From positions 1-64,000 of the forward strand of contig JAFDZM010000057.1 of the NCBI GenBank assembly GCA_018266915.1: a stretch of 64,000 nt of DNA, given 5' to 3'. The stretch is from Bacteroidota bacterium. Lineage in GTDB: Bacteria > Bacteroidota > Bacteroidia > Sphingobacteriales > Sphingobacteriaceae. The position numbers were made by a program, and so were the translations under genes. The notes beneath the pieces are model-generated. The model made no database searches and was not told where the DNA came from. It saw nothing but the letters and a program-made list of their open reading frames with translations. Below are positions 1 to 10,026 of the stretch, one piece after another; the first letter of the stretch is position 1; each line of letters starts with the position of its first letter.

Positions 1-2
1 TC

Positions 3-3000
3 GTTACGGCACAGGACGGTACCACCCAAACCACGTACACGCTCAATGTAACACGGGCAGCATCATCGGTAGCTACTTTAAGTAACCTGACAATCAGCGC
101 GGGAACTTTAAATCCCGCTTTCTCCAGTGCGGTTACCTCATATACTGACAATGTTGCCAATGCAATTGCTACAATAACAGTATCACCAACCGCAACTGAC
201 CCAAACTCTACTATAACAGTTAACGGGGTGCCGTTAGCGTCAGGAGGTACATCTTTGCCTTTGATTTTGCTGGTAGGCCCGATATCGCTTGGTCAAAATA
301 TAGTTACTATAGTGGTAACTGCCCAGGATGGAACTACAACAGATACTTATACCATTAATGTAGGCAGGGCATCGTCATCGGTAGCGACGTTATCGAACCT
401 AACTTTGAGTTCAGGAACATTAAATCCTGCATTTGATAGTGCGACCAACAGTTATACTGCTTCTGTAAGCAACGCAACAACAAGCATTACTGTAACGCCA
501 ACAACAACTGATCCTACTTCGACAGTAACGGTAAATGGCACAGCAGTAACGAGCGGAACAGCTTCAGGCGCTATCAGTCTGAATGTTGGTCCAAATACAA
601 TAACGACAGTAGTTACTGCTCAGGATGGTACAACAACAAATACCTACACGGTTGTTGTAACCCGTGCAGCCTCAACAGATGCGACTCTTTCAAACCTGAC
701 CCTCAGTGCAGGAACCTTAACCCCGGCTTTTGCAAGTGGGGCAACCAGCTATACGGCGAGTGTTAGTAATGGGACAACGAGCATCATAGTAACTCCAACC
801 GCTAATGATCCAAACTCTACTGTGACTGTAAACGGTACATCTGTGACATCGGGCACGGCATCTGGTGCAATTAGCCTGAATGTTGGTACAAATACTATTA
901 CAACGGTAGTAACCGCCCAGGACGGCACCACAACGGATACCTATACGGTTATAGTGACGCGTGCTGCTTCAAGTGATGCAACGTTATCAAACTTAGTCTT
1001 AAGTGCGGGAACCTTGACACCGGTTTTTGCGAGCGGGACAACAAGTTATACTGCCAGTGTAAGTAATGCTACTACGAGCATCACAGTAACGCCAACGACG
1101 AGTGACCCAAATTCAACTGTGACTGTAAACGGTGTTCCTGTAACCAGTGGAACAGCATCGGGTGCTCTCAGCCTGAATGTTGGTGCGAATACTATCACAG
1201 CCATAGTGACTGCACAAGATGGAACAACCACAAATACTTATACGGTTGTGGTAACGCGTGCTGCCTCGGCAGATGCGACATTATCAAACTTAGCCATTAG
1301 TGCAGGAACGCTGACCCCGGGTTTTGCCAGCGGTACGACTAATTATACTGCAAGCGTAGGTAATGCTACAACAAGTATTACCGTAACACCAACTACAAAT
1401 GATCCGAATGCAACAGTGACCGTTAACGGTACATCGGTAACCAGCGGAACTGCATCGGGGACAATCAGTTTAAATGTTGGTACCAATACAATCACAACTA
1501 TCGTTACCGCGCAGGATGGTACTACAACGGGCACATATACAGTTGTTGTGACCCGTGCGCCATCATCTACAGCAACTTTATCTAATCTGACCATAAGCGC
1601 AGGAACGCTTGCACCTACATTTTCCAGCGGCACCACCAGCTATGCAGCCAGTGTTGCCAACGCGACGACAAGCATTACCGTAACACCAACGGCAACTGAT
1701 CCTACTTCAACAATAACAGTCAATGGTACAGCGGTAACATCTGGTAGTGCGTCAGGGCCAATTAGTTTGAATGTAGGCACAAACGTGATTACAGTTGTAG
1801 TAACAGCACAGGATGGGTCTACAACTGATACATATACAATTTCAGTATCAAGGGCACCTTCGTCTATAGTCACACTTAGTAATTTAACCCTTAGCTCGGG
1901 CACCCTTATACCGGTATTTAATAGTTCTACGCTAAGTTATGTAGCCAGTGTAAGCAATGCGACATTAAGCGTTACAGTTACCCCAACTACGAGTGATCCT
2001 ACAGAAACGGTAGCTGTTAATGGTATACCGGTTATTTCAGGGACCCCATCGGCCCCGGTGTTGTTAAATGTCGGCCCCAATTTGATCAATGTTTTGGTAA
2101 CAGCCCAGGATGGGTCAACAACAACTTACTCGATAACCGTAACCCGCGGACCGTCGGCAGATGCAACATTATCAAATTTAACAATTAGCAATGGTACTCT
2201 TATACCAATATTTGTAAGTGCTATAACCAGTTATACAGATGCTGTTCCAAACGCAACTGCTTCTATTACAATAACTCCGACTACCAATGACCCTAATGCG
2301 ACGGTTACGGTTAATGGGGTACCTGTAACAAGTGGAACAGCATCCGGTGCAATAGGCCTGAATGTTGGGAACAATACCATTACCACAATCGTAACCGCAC
2401 AGGATGGTACAACAACCGGTACTTATACTATTGTAGTAACCCGGGCGCCTTCGTCAAATGCGACATTATCCAATTTGACACTCAGTTCCGGAACACTCAA
2501 CCCAGCTTTTGCCAGTGGCACTAATGTATATACGGATAATGTAGCTAATACGGTCTCAAGCATTACTTTAACACCAACAACTGCTGATGCGAATGCAACG
2601 GTTACCGTGAATGGTACTGCAGTGGCTTCAGGTACTGCATCCGGATCAATACCTTTAATAGTAGGTCCGAATCTGATAACAGTTGTTGTTACAGCTCAGG
2701 ACGGACTTACAAAAAACACCTACCTGGTTACTGTAATCCGCGCACAATCGTCAACGGCAACATTATCGAATCTGACTATTAGTTCAGGCACTTTAACTCC
2801 GGCATTCGCAAGTGGAACAACTGCTTACACTGCGGCTGTTACCAACGCAACTACGACCATCACGGTTACACCAACTACTACAGACCCGACGGCAACAGTT
2901 ACTGTGAACGGAAATCCCGTAATAAGCGGTACTGCATCAGGCGCTATTCCGTTGGTTGTAGGGCCGAATACGATAAATGTAATAGTAACCGCTCAGGATG

Positions 3001-4802
3001 GTGTTACTTCCAGTCTGTATACAATTACTGTTACGCGTGCACCGTCATCAATAGCTACTTTGAGCAATCTGGTCCTTAGTTCGGGAACATTAACTCCAGG
3101 CTTTGCCAGCGGTACCACCAGCTATACAGCAAGTGTCGCCAATACCATTACCAGTATTACAGTGACCCCGACTACAACCGATGCAACTGCAACAGTAACG
3201 GTGAATGGTGCAGCAGTGGTAAGCGGCACGGCTTCAAATGGCATTAACCTGAATGTAGGAGCCAATACAATCACCACTGTGGTTACTGCGCAAGACGGCA
3301 CCACAACAGATACTTATACCGTAATTGTTAACAGAGCGCCATCGTCAATTGCGACGTTGAGTAATCTGACTTTAAGTTCGGGATCATTAACGCCGGTATT
3401 TTCAAGTACAATTACCAGTTATGTCGCCGGAGTAAGCAATGCAACCACGAGTATTACTGTAACACCAACTGTAACTGACCCGACTGCGACAGTAACGGTG
3501 AACGGAACATTTGTAGCAAGTGGTTCAGCATCCGGTTCGATACCTCTGGCTATTGGCCCTAACACAGTTACTGTGGTAGTGACTGCCCAGGATGGTACCA
3601 CAAAAGATACCTATACTGTAATTGTTACCCGTACAGCATCATCTACGGCTACATTGAGTAACCTGACCATCAGTTCAGGAACACTTGCGCCTAATTTTAA
3701 TACGTCAGTTACGAGTTATGCAGTCAGTGTTGCAAATGTAGTTAGCAGCGTTACGGTGACTCCTACTGCAACAGATCCTACTTCAACAATAACCGTTAAC
3801 GGAACCACTGTAGCATCAGGAAGCACGTCTGGTTCTATTCCTTTAGTTGTAGGCAGTAATATTGTCAATGTAGTAGTAACCGCTCAGGATGGTACGACGG
3901 TTACCTATACAATCACCGTGTCACGCACACCTGCAACTTCAGTGGTACTGGCTAATCTGACAATCAGTTCAGGATCATTAGCTCCTGATTTTTCAAGCAC
4001 AATATTCAGCTATGCGTCGGCGGTAGCAAACGCGACGACCAGTTTGACAGTAACCGCTACTACAAGTAGTCCTACTAATACCATTACTATTAATGGCGTT
4101 GCAACTGGATCAGGAACACCTTCGGCACCGATACAGTTAAGCGTTGGCGCGAATGTTATTACTGTAGTCGTATCGGCCCCTGGGCAAATATCAACTACAT
4201 ACACTATTACAGTTGCCAGGGCAGGTACAACCATTGCAACTTTGAGTGATCTTACCTTAAGCCAGGGAACCCTTAAACCGACATTTGCAAGTGGTACGCT
4301 GAGCTATACAGCCAGTGTGGATTATAGTGTAAGTTCGATCACTGTAACACCTACTACCTCAGATGCAAACGCCACAATAAAAGTAGATGGTGTAGTGGCA
4401 TTCAGCGGACAGCCAAGCCAGGTTATCGATTTAGCGCCAGGGGATAACACCATTACAGTAGATGTGTTGGCGCAGGATGGTATTACTACTGTAAGTTATA
4501 CAGTAGTAGTGACCAGGAATGTACCACAAAATGATGTGATTGCAAACAACCTGCTGACTCCTAACGGTGATGGTAAGAACGATACCTGGTTTATCAAAAA
4601 TATTGATCTGTTCCCTAACAATATAGTAACGGTATTTGATCATTCGGGAAAGATAATGTTTACCAAAAAAGGATACAGTAATGATTGGGATGGAAACTAT
4701 AATGGCCAGCCGCTGAAAGAGGATACCTATTATTATGTGATCGATCTGGGCCCGGGAGATAGAAAGATCAAAGGATACATCACAGTACTTAAAAGGCGGT
4801 AG
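3..4802 (+). CDS. Giant cadherin-like repeat adhesin with type IX secretion C-terminal domain (5' end outside window)
   Basis: The frame is open from the left edge, so the true start lies outside; a GTG at 228 is internal and not a start. The visible 1599 residues are about fifteen 99-residue repeats rich in Thr, Ser, Val and Asn. Each has an ATLSNLT...SSGTL start, a SYTASV centre, a TVTVNG loop and a [14 protein letters not shown] end, which fits the cadherin-like beta-sandwich family (PF12733). The last ~90 residues ([14 protein letters not shown] ... [10 protein letters not shown]) match the gliding-motility-associated C-terminal domain (CHU_C), a type B signal for the type IX secretion system. 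Inference: a very long cell-surface or secreted adhesin. A PorP/SprF-like gene follows 26 bp downstream, the usual partner for this signal type. The ligand cannot be told from sequence. Confidence 0.93.
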   Translation, partial: VTAQDGTTQTTYTLNVTRAASSVATLSNLTISAGTLNPAFSSAVTSYTDNVANAIATITVSPTATDPNSTITVNGVPLASGGTSLPLILLVGPISLGQNIVTIVVTAQDGTTTDTYTINVGRASSSVATLSNLTLSSGTLNPAFDSATNSYTASVSNATTSITVTPTTTDPTSTVTVNGTAVTSGTASGAISLNVGPNTITTVVTAQDGTTTNTYTVVVTRAASTDATLSNLTLSAGTLTPAFASGATSYTASVSNGTTSIIVTPTANDPNSTVTVNGTSVTSGTASGAISLNVGTNTITTVVTAQDGTTTDTYTVIVTRAASSDATLSNLVLSAGTLTPVFASGTTSYTASVSNATTSITVTPTTSDPNSTVTVNGVPVTSGTASGALSLNVGANTITAIVTAQDGTTTNTYTVVVTRAASADATLSNLAISAGTLTPGFASGTTNYTASVGNATTSITVTPTTNDPNATVTVNGTSVTSGTASGTISLNVGTNTITTIVTAQDGTTTGTYTVVVTRAPSSTATLSNLTISAGTLAPTFSSGTTSYAASVANATTSITVTPTATDPTSTITVNGTAVTSGSASGPISLNVGTNVITVVVTAQDGSTTDTYTISVSRAPSSIVTLSNLTLSSGTLIPVFNSSTLSYVASVSNATLSVTVTPTTSDPTETVAVNGIPVISGTPSAPVLLNVGPNLINVLVTAQDGSTTTYSITVTRGPSADATLSNLTISNGTLIPIFVSAITSYTDAVPNATASITITPTTNDPNATVTVNGVPVTSGTASGAIGLNVGNNTITTIVTAQDGTTTGTYTIVVTRAPSSNATLSNLTLSSGTLNPAFASGTNVYTDNVANTVSSITLTPTTADANATVTVNGTAVASGTASGSIPLIVGPNLITVVVTAQDGLTKNTYLVTVIRAQSSTATLSNLTISSGTLTPAFASGTTAYTAAVTNATTTITVTPTTTDPTATVTVNGNPVISGTASGAIPLVVGPNTINVIVTAQDGVTSSLYTITVTRAPSSIATLSNLVLSSGTLTPGFASGTTSYTASVANTITSITVTPTTTDATATVTVNGAAVVSGTASNGINLNVGANTITTVVTAQDGTTTDTYTVIVNRAPSSIATLSNLTLSSGSLTPVFSSTITSYVAGVSNATTSITVTPTVTDPTATVTVNGTFVASGSASGSIPLAIGPNTVTVVVTAQDGTTKDTYTVIVTRTASSTATLSNLTISSGTLAPNFNTSVTSYAVSVANVVSSVTVTPTATDPTSTITVNGTTVASGSTSGSIPLVVGSNIVNVVVTAQDGTTVTYTITVSRTPATSVVLANLTISSGSLAPDFSSTIFSYASAVANATTSLTVTATTSSPTNTITINGVATGSGTPSAPIQLSVGANVITVVVSAPGQISTTYTITVARAGTTIATLSDLTLSQGTLKPTFASGTLSYTASVDYSVSSITVTPTTSDANATIKVDGVVAFSGQPSQVIDLAPGDNTITVDVLAQDGITTVSYTVVVTRNVPQNDVIANNLLTPNGDGKNDTWFIKNIDLFPNNIVTVFDHSGKIMFTKKGYSNDWDGNYNGQPLKEDTYYYVIDLGPGDRKIKGYITVLKRR
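60..4515 (+). repeat. Tandem 297-bp coding repeats (about 15 copies)
   Basis: A 99-codon unit recurs in phase: equivalent positions occur at 749, 1046 and 1343, and again at 3122 and 3419, each 297 bp apart. The distance 60 to 4515 is fifteen units. The window opens inside the tail of one more unit. Protein sequences are much more alike than the DNA, because many synonymous codons differ between copies. The last two or three copies are the most diverged. Confidence 0.9.
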
Positions 4803-4828
4803 AGTACGACAAAGCTTTGAATAACAAA

Positions 4829-5797
4829 ATGCTAAATAAAGATATAACAAAGAATAAACAAAGGATATCAGGGCTTATAAAAGCGTTGACTATTAATTGT
4901 ACCGTTTTAATTCTCTTATGCGGGAATTATGCACACGCGCAATTGACCAATATTCAGTCGATCTACTTTCAAAATCAATACCTGGCCAATCCAGCGTTAG
5001 CAGGCATGGCCCCTCAATTGAATCTGAATATGGATTATCACCAGCAGTGGATAGGCGTACCCGGCAGCCCTACGCTGACAACTTTTACGGCTGATTATAA
5101 TTCGGGCAATAAAGTTGGGCTGGGTTTAAATGTTTATGGTGACAATGCAGGTTTAATAAGCAGAACCCGTATAATGGGCACTTATGCCTATCACATACCT
5201 TTGAATGATAAGGGCGCTAAATTAAGTTTTGGCTTGTCAATAGGTTTCGCCGACGCGCATGCAAACGAAGGTGATGTAGTTGGCGATCAGGGCGATCTGG
5301 CGGTATCCCAGTTTAACGCCCATGGAGTGTATGCTGACGGGGATATTGGGGTAGCATACACCAGTCCAAAGTTTAATGCTCAGCTCTCATTGCCAAATCT
5401 CAAAAGAGCATTCTTCCAAACCCAGGCAGATGCGGTAGATGTGGAGGCCTCAACTTTTTATGCGGCGATGAGTTATAAGATACAATTAACTTATGCCAAC
5501 AATTACAGCATATTTAGTATCGAGCCGAAGGTTGCCTATCGAGGAGTGATGGGATACAGTAATGTCTTTGACGTCGGCTTTAATTTATACAGAACTACTT
5601 TTGAAGATAATTACCAACTAAACCTCCAGGGAATTTACCATAGCGATAATAGTCTTTCATGGGGAGTCGGCATAGATTATCATACCCTTGGGCTATTGTT
5701 TACCTACACCTATAATACCGGCCAATTGAGCAGTTACGCTAATAATACTTTTGAGTTGGGGATTAGCCTGAAATTGCTTAAAAAGACGACGTTATAA
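4829..5797 (+). CDS. PorP/SprF family type IX secretion system membrane protein
   Basis: A 322-residue protein with an N-terminal signal peptide ending at AHA-Q (about residue 38). It then has the family's opening (QNQYLANPALAGM), a QQWIG motif and beta-rich outer-membrane segments ending in a FELGISLKLL strand. PorP/SprF proteins are outer-membrane partners of type IX secretion; genes for them commonly sit beside genes encoding type B C-terminal signals, as here (adhesin stop at 4802). I chose the ATG at 4829; a TTG at 4817 would add four residues. The gene ends one base before the stop of the convergent AraC gene, with no terminator between. Likely role: export or surface anchoring of the upstream adhesin. 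Confidence 0.88.
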   Translation: MLNKDITKNKQRISGLIKALTINCTVLILLCGNYAHAQLTNIQSIYFQNQYLANPALAGMAPQLNLNMDYHQQWIGVPGSPTLTTFTADYNSGNKVGLGLNVYGDNAGLISRTRIMGTYAYHIPLNDKGAKLSFGLSIGFADAHANEGDVVGDQGDLAVSQFNAHGVYADGDIGVAYTSPKFNAQLSLPNLKRAFFQTQADAVDVEASTFYAAMSYKIQLTYANNYSIFSIEPKVAYRGVMGYSNVFDVGFNLYRTTFEDNYQLNLQGIYHSDNSLSWGVGIDYHTLGLLFTYTYNTGQLSSYANNTFELGISLKLLKKTTL

Positions 5798-5798
5798 A

Positions 5799-6689
5799 TC
5801 AATCAGCAAATACCTGGCTGCATGAACGGTAATCTTTAGGAGATACCCCGTTTTTCTTTTTAAATAACTTGGAGAAATAGAAGATCGACTCAAAACCAGT
5901 GTGGTAGGCAATCTCATTAACACTTAGTGAAGTTGAGGTGAGTAATTCTTTAGCCTTATTAAGCCTGATATCCAGGTAATATTGGTTAGGGGAGAGCCCT
6001 GTAGCCTTTTTGAATGCCTGCCTGAATTTCGAGTAGCTCATCGGGATTTCTTCAAGCAACTGATCGATCCCAATCGGATTTTCAATCGACTCATTCATGC
6101 GGAACTTTGCCCTGGTAATTGATCTCCCTGTAATATCATTACCCAGATCTTTATTTAAAGTGATGCTGTTTATCAGCCCTAAAATTTCCATTGTAATACC
6201 GCTTACAATTTGCTGGTACCCAGGGTTGGATGATTTAACACTATCGAGCAGCCGGTGAAACAGCTTCTGGATTTCTTCATTCAGACCGATATCGATAAAT
6301 GGTTTGCCTTTTTCAAAAAAACCCTGGGCCATCAAATGTTCAGGGTATAATCCTTTAAAACCTATCCAATATTCCTCCCAACCCGATTGCAGCTCTGGCT
6401 TATATCTGTGCCACACGCCAGGAAATAAAAAGAAGCAAGTACCTGCCGTAACCATGCGTGCATCGGTTTCAGACGATTCAAAAGTTCCCCTGCCTTTGGA
6501 AATGTACACCAAATAATAATCGTCCAGTATTCTTCCCTTATTCCAGGTAAATGCATGCGTGGCGGGGTGTTCTTTATTATTAGGGTACGCCTGGTGACTG
6601 TCTATTTTGCTATAACCAACTGTTGTGATGGAAAATCCCCACTTTTCGTCGGCGGCAGAAGGCGTGAGATATTTGTTAAAGTTGAGCAT
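5799..6689 (-). CDS. AraC family transcriptional regulator
   Basis: A 296-residue protein. The N-terminal half (about 20-150) looks like an AraC-type cupin sensor, with a YYLVYISKGRG strand and FFLFPGVWHRY. The C-terminal ~100 residues form the double helix-turn-helix, with MSYSKFRQAFKKATGLSPNQYYLDIRLNKAKELL and then VNEIAYHTGFESIFYFSKLFKKKNGVSPKDYR. This architecture is typical of sugar-responsive regulators. It diverges from the PhyH and GH78-like genes, so control of those two genes is plausible, but no operator was identified. The effector is unknown. The tail abuts the PorP-like gene with one base between the stops. Confidence 0.92.
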   Translation of the reverse strand: MLNFNKYLTPSAADEKWGFSITTVGYSKIDSHQAYPNNKEHPATHAFTWNKGRILDDYYLVYISKGRGTFESSETDARMVTAGTCFFLFPGVWHRYKPELQSGWEEYWIGFKGLYPEHLMAQGFFEKGKPFIDIGLNEEIQKLFHRLLDSVKSSNPGYQQIVSGITMEILGLINSITLNKDLGNDITGRSITRAKFRMNESIENPIGIDQLLEEIPMSYSKFRQAFKKATGLSPNQYYLDIRLNKAKELLTSTSLSVNEIAYHTGFESIFYFSKLFKKKNGVSPKDYRSCSQVFAD

Positions 6690-6831
6690 TTACCTAACAA
6701 GACATTAAAAATAAGAAATTAGTTACAAGGAAAAATGTCAAAAAGTATAAAAACTTTCCCGCTTTAGATAAGTCAGGGCGGCTTTTGAGAAGGTATTTTT
6801 GATAGGGAATCTAAATTTTATCTGAGTGCTC

Positions 6832-6870
6832 GCCAACCGGTTGCTGGTAACTCCGGTTGGCAATTTTTTT
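6832..6870 (+). terminator. Strong rightward intrinsic terminator with no obvious upstream gene
   Basis: A perfect 9-bp GC-rich stem (GCCAACCGG at 6832-6840, CCGGTTGGC at 6853-6861) with a 12-nt loop is followed by AATTTTTTT. It points rightward, yet the nearest gene to the left (AraC) runs leftward and the PhyH start is 36 bp downstream. It could end a small RNA from the 6690-6830 gap, attenuate the PhyH/GH78 transcript, or end readthrough from the PorP-like gene. Confidence 0.75.
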
Positions 6871-6905
6871 AAATTCAGGCCTCTACATCAAGTATGCTAT
6901 AACCT

Positions 6906-7736
6906 ATGAATCACAGCGTAACTAAAGATCAGATTGAATTTTTTCAGCAGAATGGCTTTATCGTTATCGAGGATTTTCTATCTCCTGATGAATTGGAGCA
7001 TTGGCGGGCGACCGTAATGAATGCCGTGAAAAAAAGAAATGGTCAGAAAATGCCCGGCAAAGATGTAAAAACCGGCGAGGAGGATGGCATAAATGAGGAT
7101 GCCGCTTATTTCGGGAAGGTATTTGACCAGTTGCTAAATCTCTGGCAAACAGATGAAGGCGTAAAAAAATTGATGACCGATGAGCGTATCGGCAAAATGG
7201 CTGCCGACCTTGCAGGCGTGGATGGGATACGAATTTGGCATGACCAGGCTTTATTTAAAGCGCCATGGGCCAATCCTACCTCTTGGCATTTGGATACGCC
7301 ATTCTGGTCGTTTTCAGACCGAAAGGCGCTTTCCATATGGATAGCATTGGATGACGCGACGTTAGAAAACGGTTGTTTGTACTTTATAAAAGGTTCGCAT
7401 ACAGAAACCACTTTTGAAAATGCCGGAATAGGTAAAAACATGAATGGAATTTTCCTGGTTTATCCAAACCTGGCTAAATTACAATCTGTTGCAGCGCCAA
7501 TGAAGGCGGGTAGTTGCTCATTTCACAACGGATTGACTATCCATGGCGCCAATGCCAATATGACGAACCGCTACCGCAGGGCTATGACCTGTGCTTATAT
7601 GCCCGATGGAAACGTGTATAACGGCACACCTAATATTTTACCTGATGATTACCTGCAAGCTATTGAAGTAGGCGATACATTGAATGATGATGCACAAAAT
7701 CCCTTGATATATCACCGTAATAAAAGTAACTTATAA
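6906..7736 (+). CDS. Phytanoyl-CoA dioxygenase (PhyH) family Fe(II)/2-oxoglutarate oxygenase
   Basis: A 276-residue cytosolic protein with no signal peptide. The N-terminal FFQQNGFIVIEDFLSPDEL is the standard PhyH opening. The likely iron ligands are His128 and Asp130 (WHLDTPFW) and His213 (TIHGANAN), and Arg222 in the following TNRYRRA is a good candidate for binding 2-oxoglutarate. These enzymes hydroxylate or otherwise oxidise small molecules; the substrate cannot be predicted. The GH78-like gene starts 20 bp after the stop, so the two are probably co-transcribed, with the divergent AraC regulator nearby. This suggests a role in catabolism of a plant-derived glycoside or aglycone, but that is inference. 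Confidence 0.88.
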   Translation: MNHSVTKDQIEFFQQNGFIVIEDFLSPDELEHWRATVMNAVKKRNGQKMPGKDVKTGEEDGINEDAAYFGKVFDQLLNLWQTDEGVKKLMTDERIGKMAADLAGVDGIRIWHDQALFKAPWANPTSWHLDTPFWSFSDRKALSIWIALDDATLENGCLYFIKGSHTETTFENAGIGKNMNGIFLVYPNLAKLQSVAAPMKAGSCSFHNGLTIHGANANMTNRYRRAMTCAYMPDGNVYNGTPNILPDDYLQAIEVGDTLNDDAQNPLIYHRNKSNL

Positions 7737-7756
7737 TAAATTTTGCCGGAACAAGT

Positions 7757-10021
7757 ATGAACTATAAATACCTGATTCTATTTTTACTTTCTGTTATTTC
7801 TCTAAACTCTTTCGCCCAAAAAGATACCCCAACGGGTTTATTATGTGATCTGCTTCCTCATCCGGAGTTGGCTATGATCACCAGCAAAACACCGGATTTT
7901 GGATGGATAGTGAATGCCGGTGTAAAAGATGATTATCAAACAGGCTACCAGGTGCAGGTAGCAACCAGTGCTGCACTTTTACAGGAAAACCATCCTGATC
8001 TGTGGGATTCGGGAAAGATCAATTCGAGTCAATCGATTAATATAAAGTATGATGGTAAAGCACTCCAGCCGCGTCAAAAATATTACTGGCGTGTTTGCAC
8101 CTGGGGCAGAACGGGAAAGCAATCAGGCTGGAGTGCCTTACAACGGTTCAATACTTCAGATTTTGACCTGCCAAGGAAATGGCCCGGCGAAAGCAGATGG
8201 ATAAACCTGCGTGATGAAGGCGGCAAGATAGCATGGACATTTGAAAACCGCGAACCGGTGAATTTCCATGATGTCGCCCCGATTAAATCAGTCGTTCAAA
8301 AGAATGGCAATTTTTTCTATGATTTCAAAAAGGATGCTTTCGCTTACCTCGAATTGAATCTTACCTGGGATGAAGATAAATACAGTGCAGACTCATTGGT
8401 AGTTGCCATAGGTGAAAAGGGGATAGGGGACTCTATCGATACCAAACCAGGCGGAGGCATCCTCTATGGCACCTATAAGATCAAACTCAAAAAGGGTATG
8501 CGTGATTACATACTGGAGTTGCCACGGTTTGTACCTCAATTTCCGCATAGCCAGGTAATGCCAATGCAAATGCCGGAGGTAATACCTTTCCGGTATGCCG
8601 AAATTAAGACTATACCCGGCCTGAAAATTAACAAGGCTATCCAAAAGGCATTATATGTGGAATTTAACCCGAATGCGTCTTCCTTCTCCTGCTCGGACGA
8701 CCGCCTGAACCAGATCTATGAGATGTGCAAGTACTCGACCATCGCCAATACATTTAATGGTGATTATGCTAATAGTGAACGTGAGCGGATGATGTATGAG
8801 GCGGATTGTTATATCCAGCAAATGTGCCATTATGCCATCGACCGGGATTTTGCAACCGCGCGTTATAGTACAGAAAACCTGATCTATCACGCCAGCTGGC
8901 CAACCGAATGGATTAATCATAGTATTTTTATGGCATGGTCTGATTACCTGTATACCGGTAACAAAGAGCTGATAGAGAGTTACTATAACGATCTGAAAGC
9001 AAAAACATTAATGGCGCTTGAGACGCCGGAAGGTTTAATTAGTACGCGTACAGGTCTGCAAACAAAAAACTTTTTGGGATCCATACACTATAATGGTGAT
9101 ATGCTGCATGATATTGACGACTGGCCCGATGCAGACCAGGGAATATATCCCAATGGCGAGACAGATAATTACGAACGAAAGGACTATAACACGGTTGTTA
9201 ATGCATTTTATTACAGGGCTTTAGTATTAATGTCGAAAATCTCATGGGCGACTAATCATCCTGAAGATGCCACATTCTTTGATGCAAAAGCTGAAAAGGT
9301 GAAGAAGAAGTTTAATGAGGATTTTTTTGACAAGGTAAGTAAGATATATTTTGATGGCATAGGTAGCAGGCATGCTTCCATACAAGCTAACTTGTTTCCT
9401 CTGGCATTTGGTTTGGTGCCGGATCAATATAAGGAGAGTGTAGTGAATTATGTAAAATCCAAATGGATGGCATGTGGAGTTTATGCCGCCAATTACCTGA
9501 TGGAGGGTTTATATAATGCAGAGCAAGGGAATTATGCGCTCGAACTAATGACCAATGATTCGGATAGGGGATGGTTAAACATGATACGCATGGGGGCCAC
9601 GATGACGACCGAGGCCTGGGATTTAAAATATGATCCGCAGGATTTGAGTTGGAGCCATGCTTGGAGCGCTTCACCTGCACATATTATTCCTCGCCGAATC
9701 ATGGGTATTCAACCCGCCGAACCAGGATTTGGAAAGATCATTATTAAACCACAGCCCGGAGACCTGAAATGGGCAAAAATGAAATTACCAAGTATTCACG
9801 GCGAGATTTTGGTTGACCTGATTAAAGATGATGGCACTTTTTTCAATCTGAATACTACTATTCCTGCCAATACAACCGCGCAAGTGTATCTTCCAAAATT
9901 ATCAGATAATTATACCTTGCTGGTAGATGGGAAAAGTACAAAGCCAGATTCAACTGAAGGCAATTGGATTATTGTAGATAGTCCATCAGGAAGTCACACA
10001 TTCAGGATAAAGAAAAACTGA
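7757..10021 (+). CDS. Secreted GH78-like protein (alpha-L-rhamnosidase-related)
   Basis: A 754-residue protein with a signal peptide (about 1-20, ending SFA-Q). An N-terminal fibronectin-like domain carries the GH78 hallmarks TPDFGW, YQVQVAT, LWDSGK and YYWRV (about 48-120). The (alpha/alpha)6 catalytic core includes NSERERMMYEADCYIQ, WINHSIFMAW and the late block TTEAWD ... SWSHAWSASPAHIIPRRIMGI, then a C-terminal beta-domain. The family's usual acid region (DCPQRDERLGW type) appears here as NSERERMMYEAD, so the protein is divergent and rhamnosidase activity is not certain. It is the second gene after PhyH and is tail-to-tail with the trehalase gene (5 bp between stops). Expected location: periplasm. 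Confidence 0.85.
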   Translation: MNYKYLILFLLSVISLNSFAQKDTPTGLLCDLLPHPELAMITSKTPDFGWIVNAGVKDDYQTGYQVQVATSAALLQENHPDLWDSGKINSSQSINIKYDGKALQPRQKYYWRVCTWGRTGKQSGWSALQRFNTSDFDLPRKWPGESRWINLRDEGGKIAWTFENREPVNFHDVAPIKSVVQKNGNFFYDFKKDAFAYLELNLTWDEDKYSADSLVVAIGEKGIGDSIDTKPGGGILYGTYKIKLKKGMRDYILELPRFVPQFPHSQVMPMQMPEVIPFRYAEIKTIPGLKINKAIQKALYVEFNPNASSFSCSDDRLNQIYEMCKYSTIANTFNGDYANSERERMMYEADCYIQQMCHYAIDRDFATARYSTENLIYHASWPTEWINHSIFMAWSDYLYTGNKELIESYYNDLKAKTLMALETPEGLISTRTGLQTKNFLGSIHYNGDMLHDIDDWPDADQGIYPNGETDNYERKDYNTVVNAFYYRALVLMSKISWATNHPEDATFFDAKAEKVKKKFNEDFFDKVSKIYFDGIGSRHASIQANLFPLAFGLVPDQYKESVVNYVKSKWMACGVYAANYLMEGLYNAEQGNYALELMTNDSDRGWLNMIRMGATMTTEAWDLKYDPQDLSWSHAWSASPAHIIPRRIMGIQPAEPGFGKIIIKPQPGDLKWAKMKLPSIHGEILVDLIKDDGTFFNLNTTIPANTTAQVYLPKLSDNYTLLVDGKSTKPDSTEGNWIIVDSPSGSHTFRIKKN

Positions 10022-10026
10022 GGTTT

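Noticed and set aside
749..4234. Several minus-strand frames of 60-97 codons inside the adhesin repeats
   Set aside because: They recur with the 297-bp period and have biased Val/Thr composition; they are shadows of the repeat coding sequence.
1..4515. CRISPR-like array from the regular repeats
   Set aside because: Units are 297 bp, coding, and without spacers or cas genes.
228..4802. Adhesin starting with GTG at 228
   Set aside because: The same frame is open to the left edge and carries an extra repeat upstream, so 228 is inside the gene.
4431..4850. 139-codon minus-strand frame over the adhesin C-terminus and the PorP start
   Set aside because: Antisense to two strongly supported genes and has no protein features.
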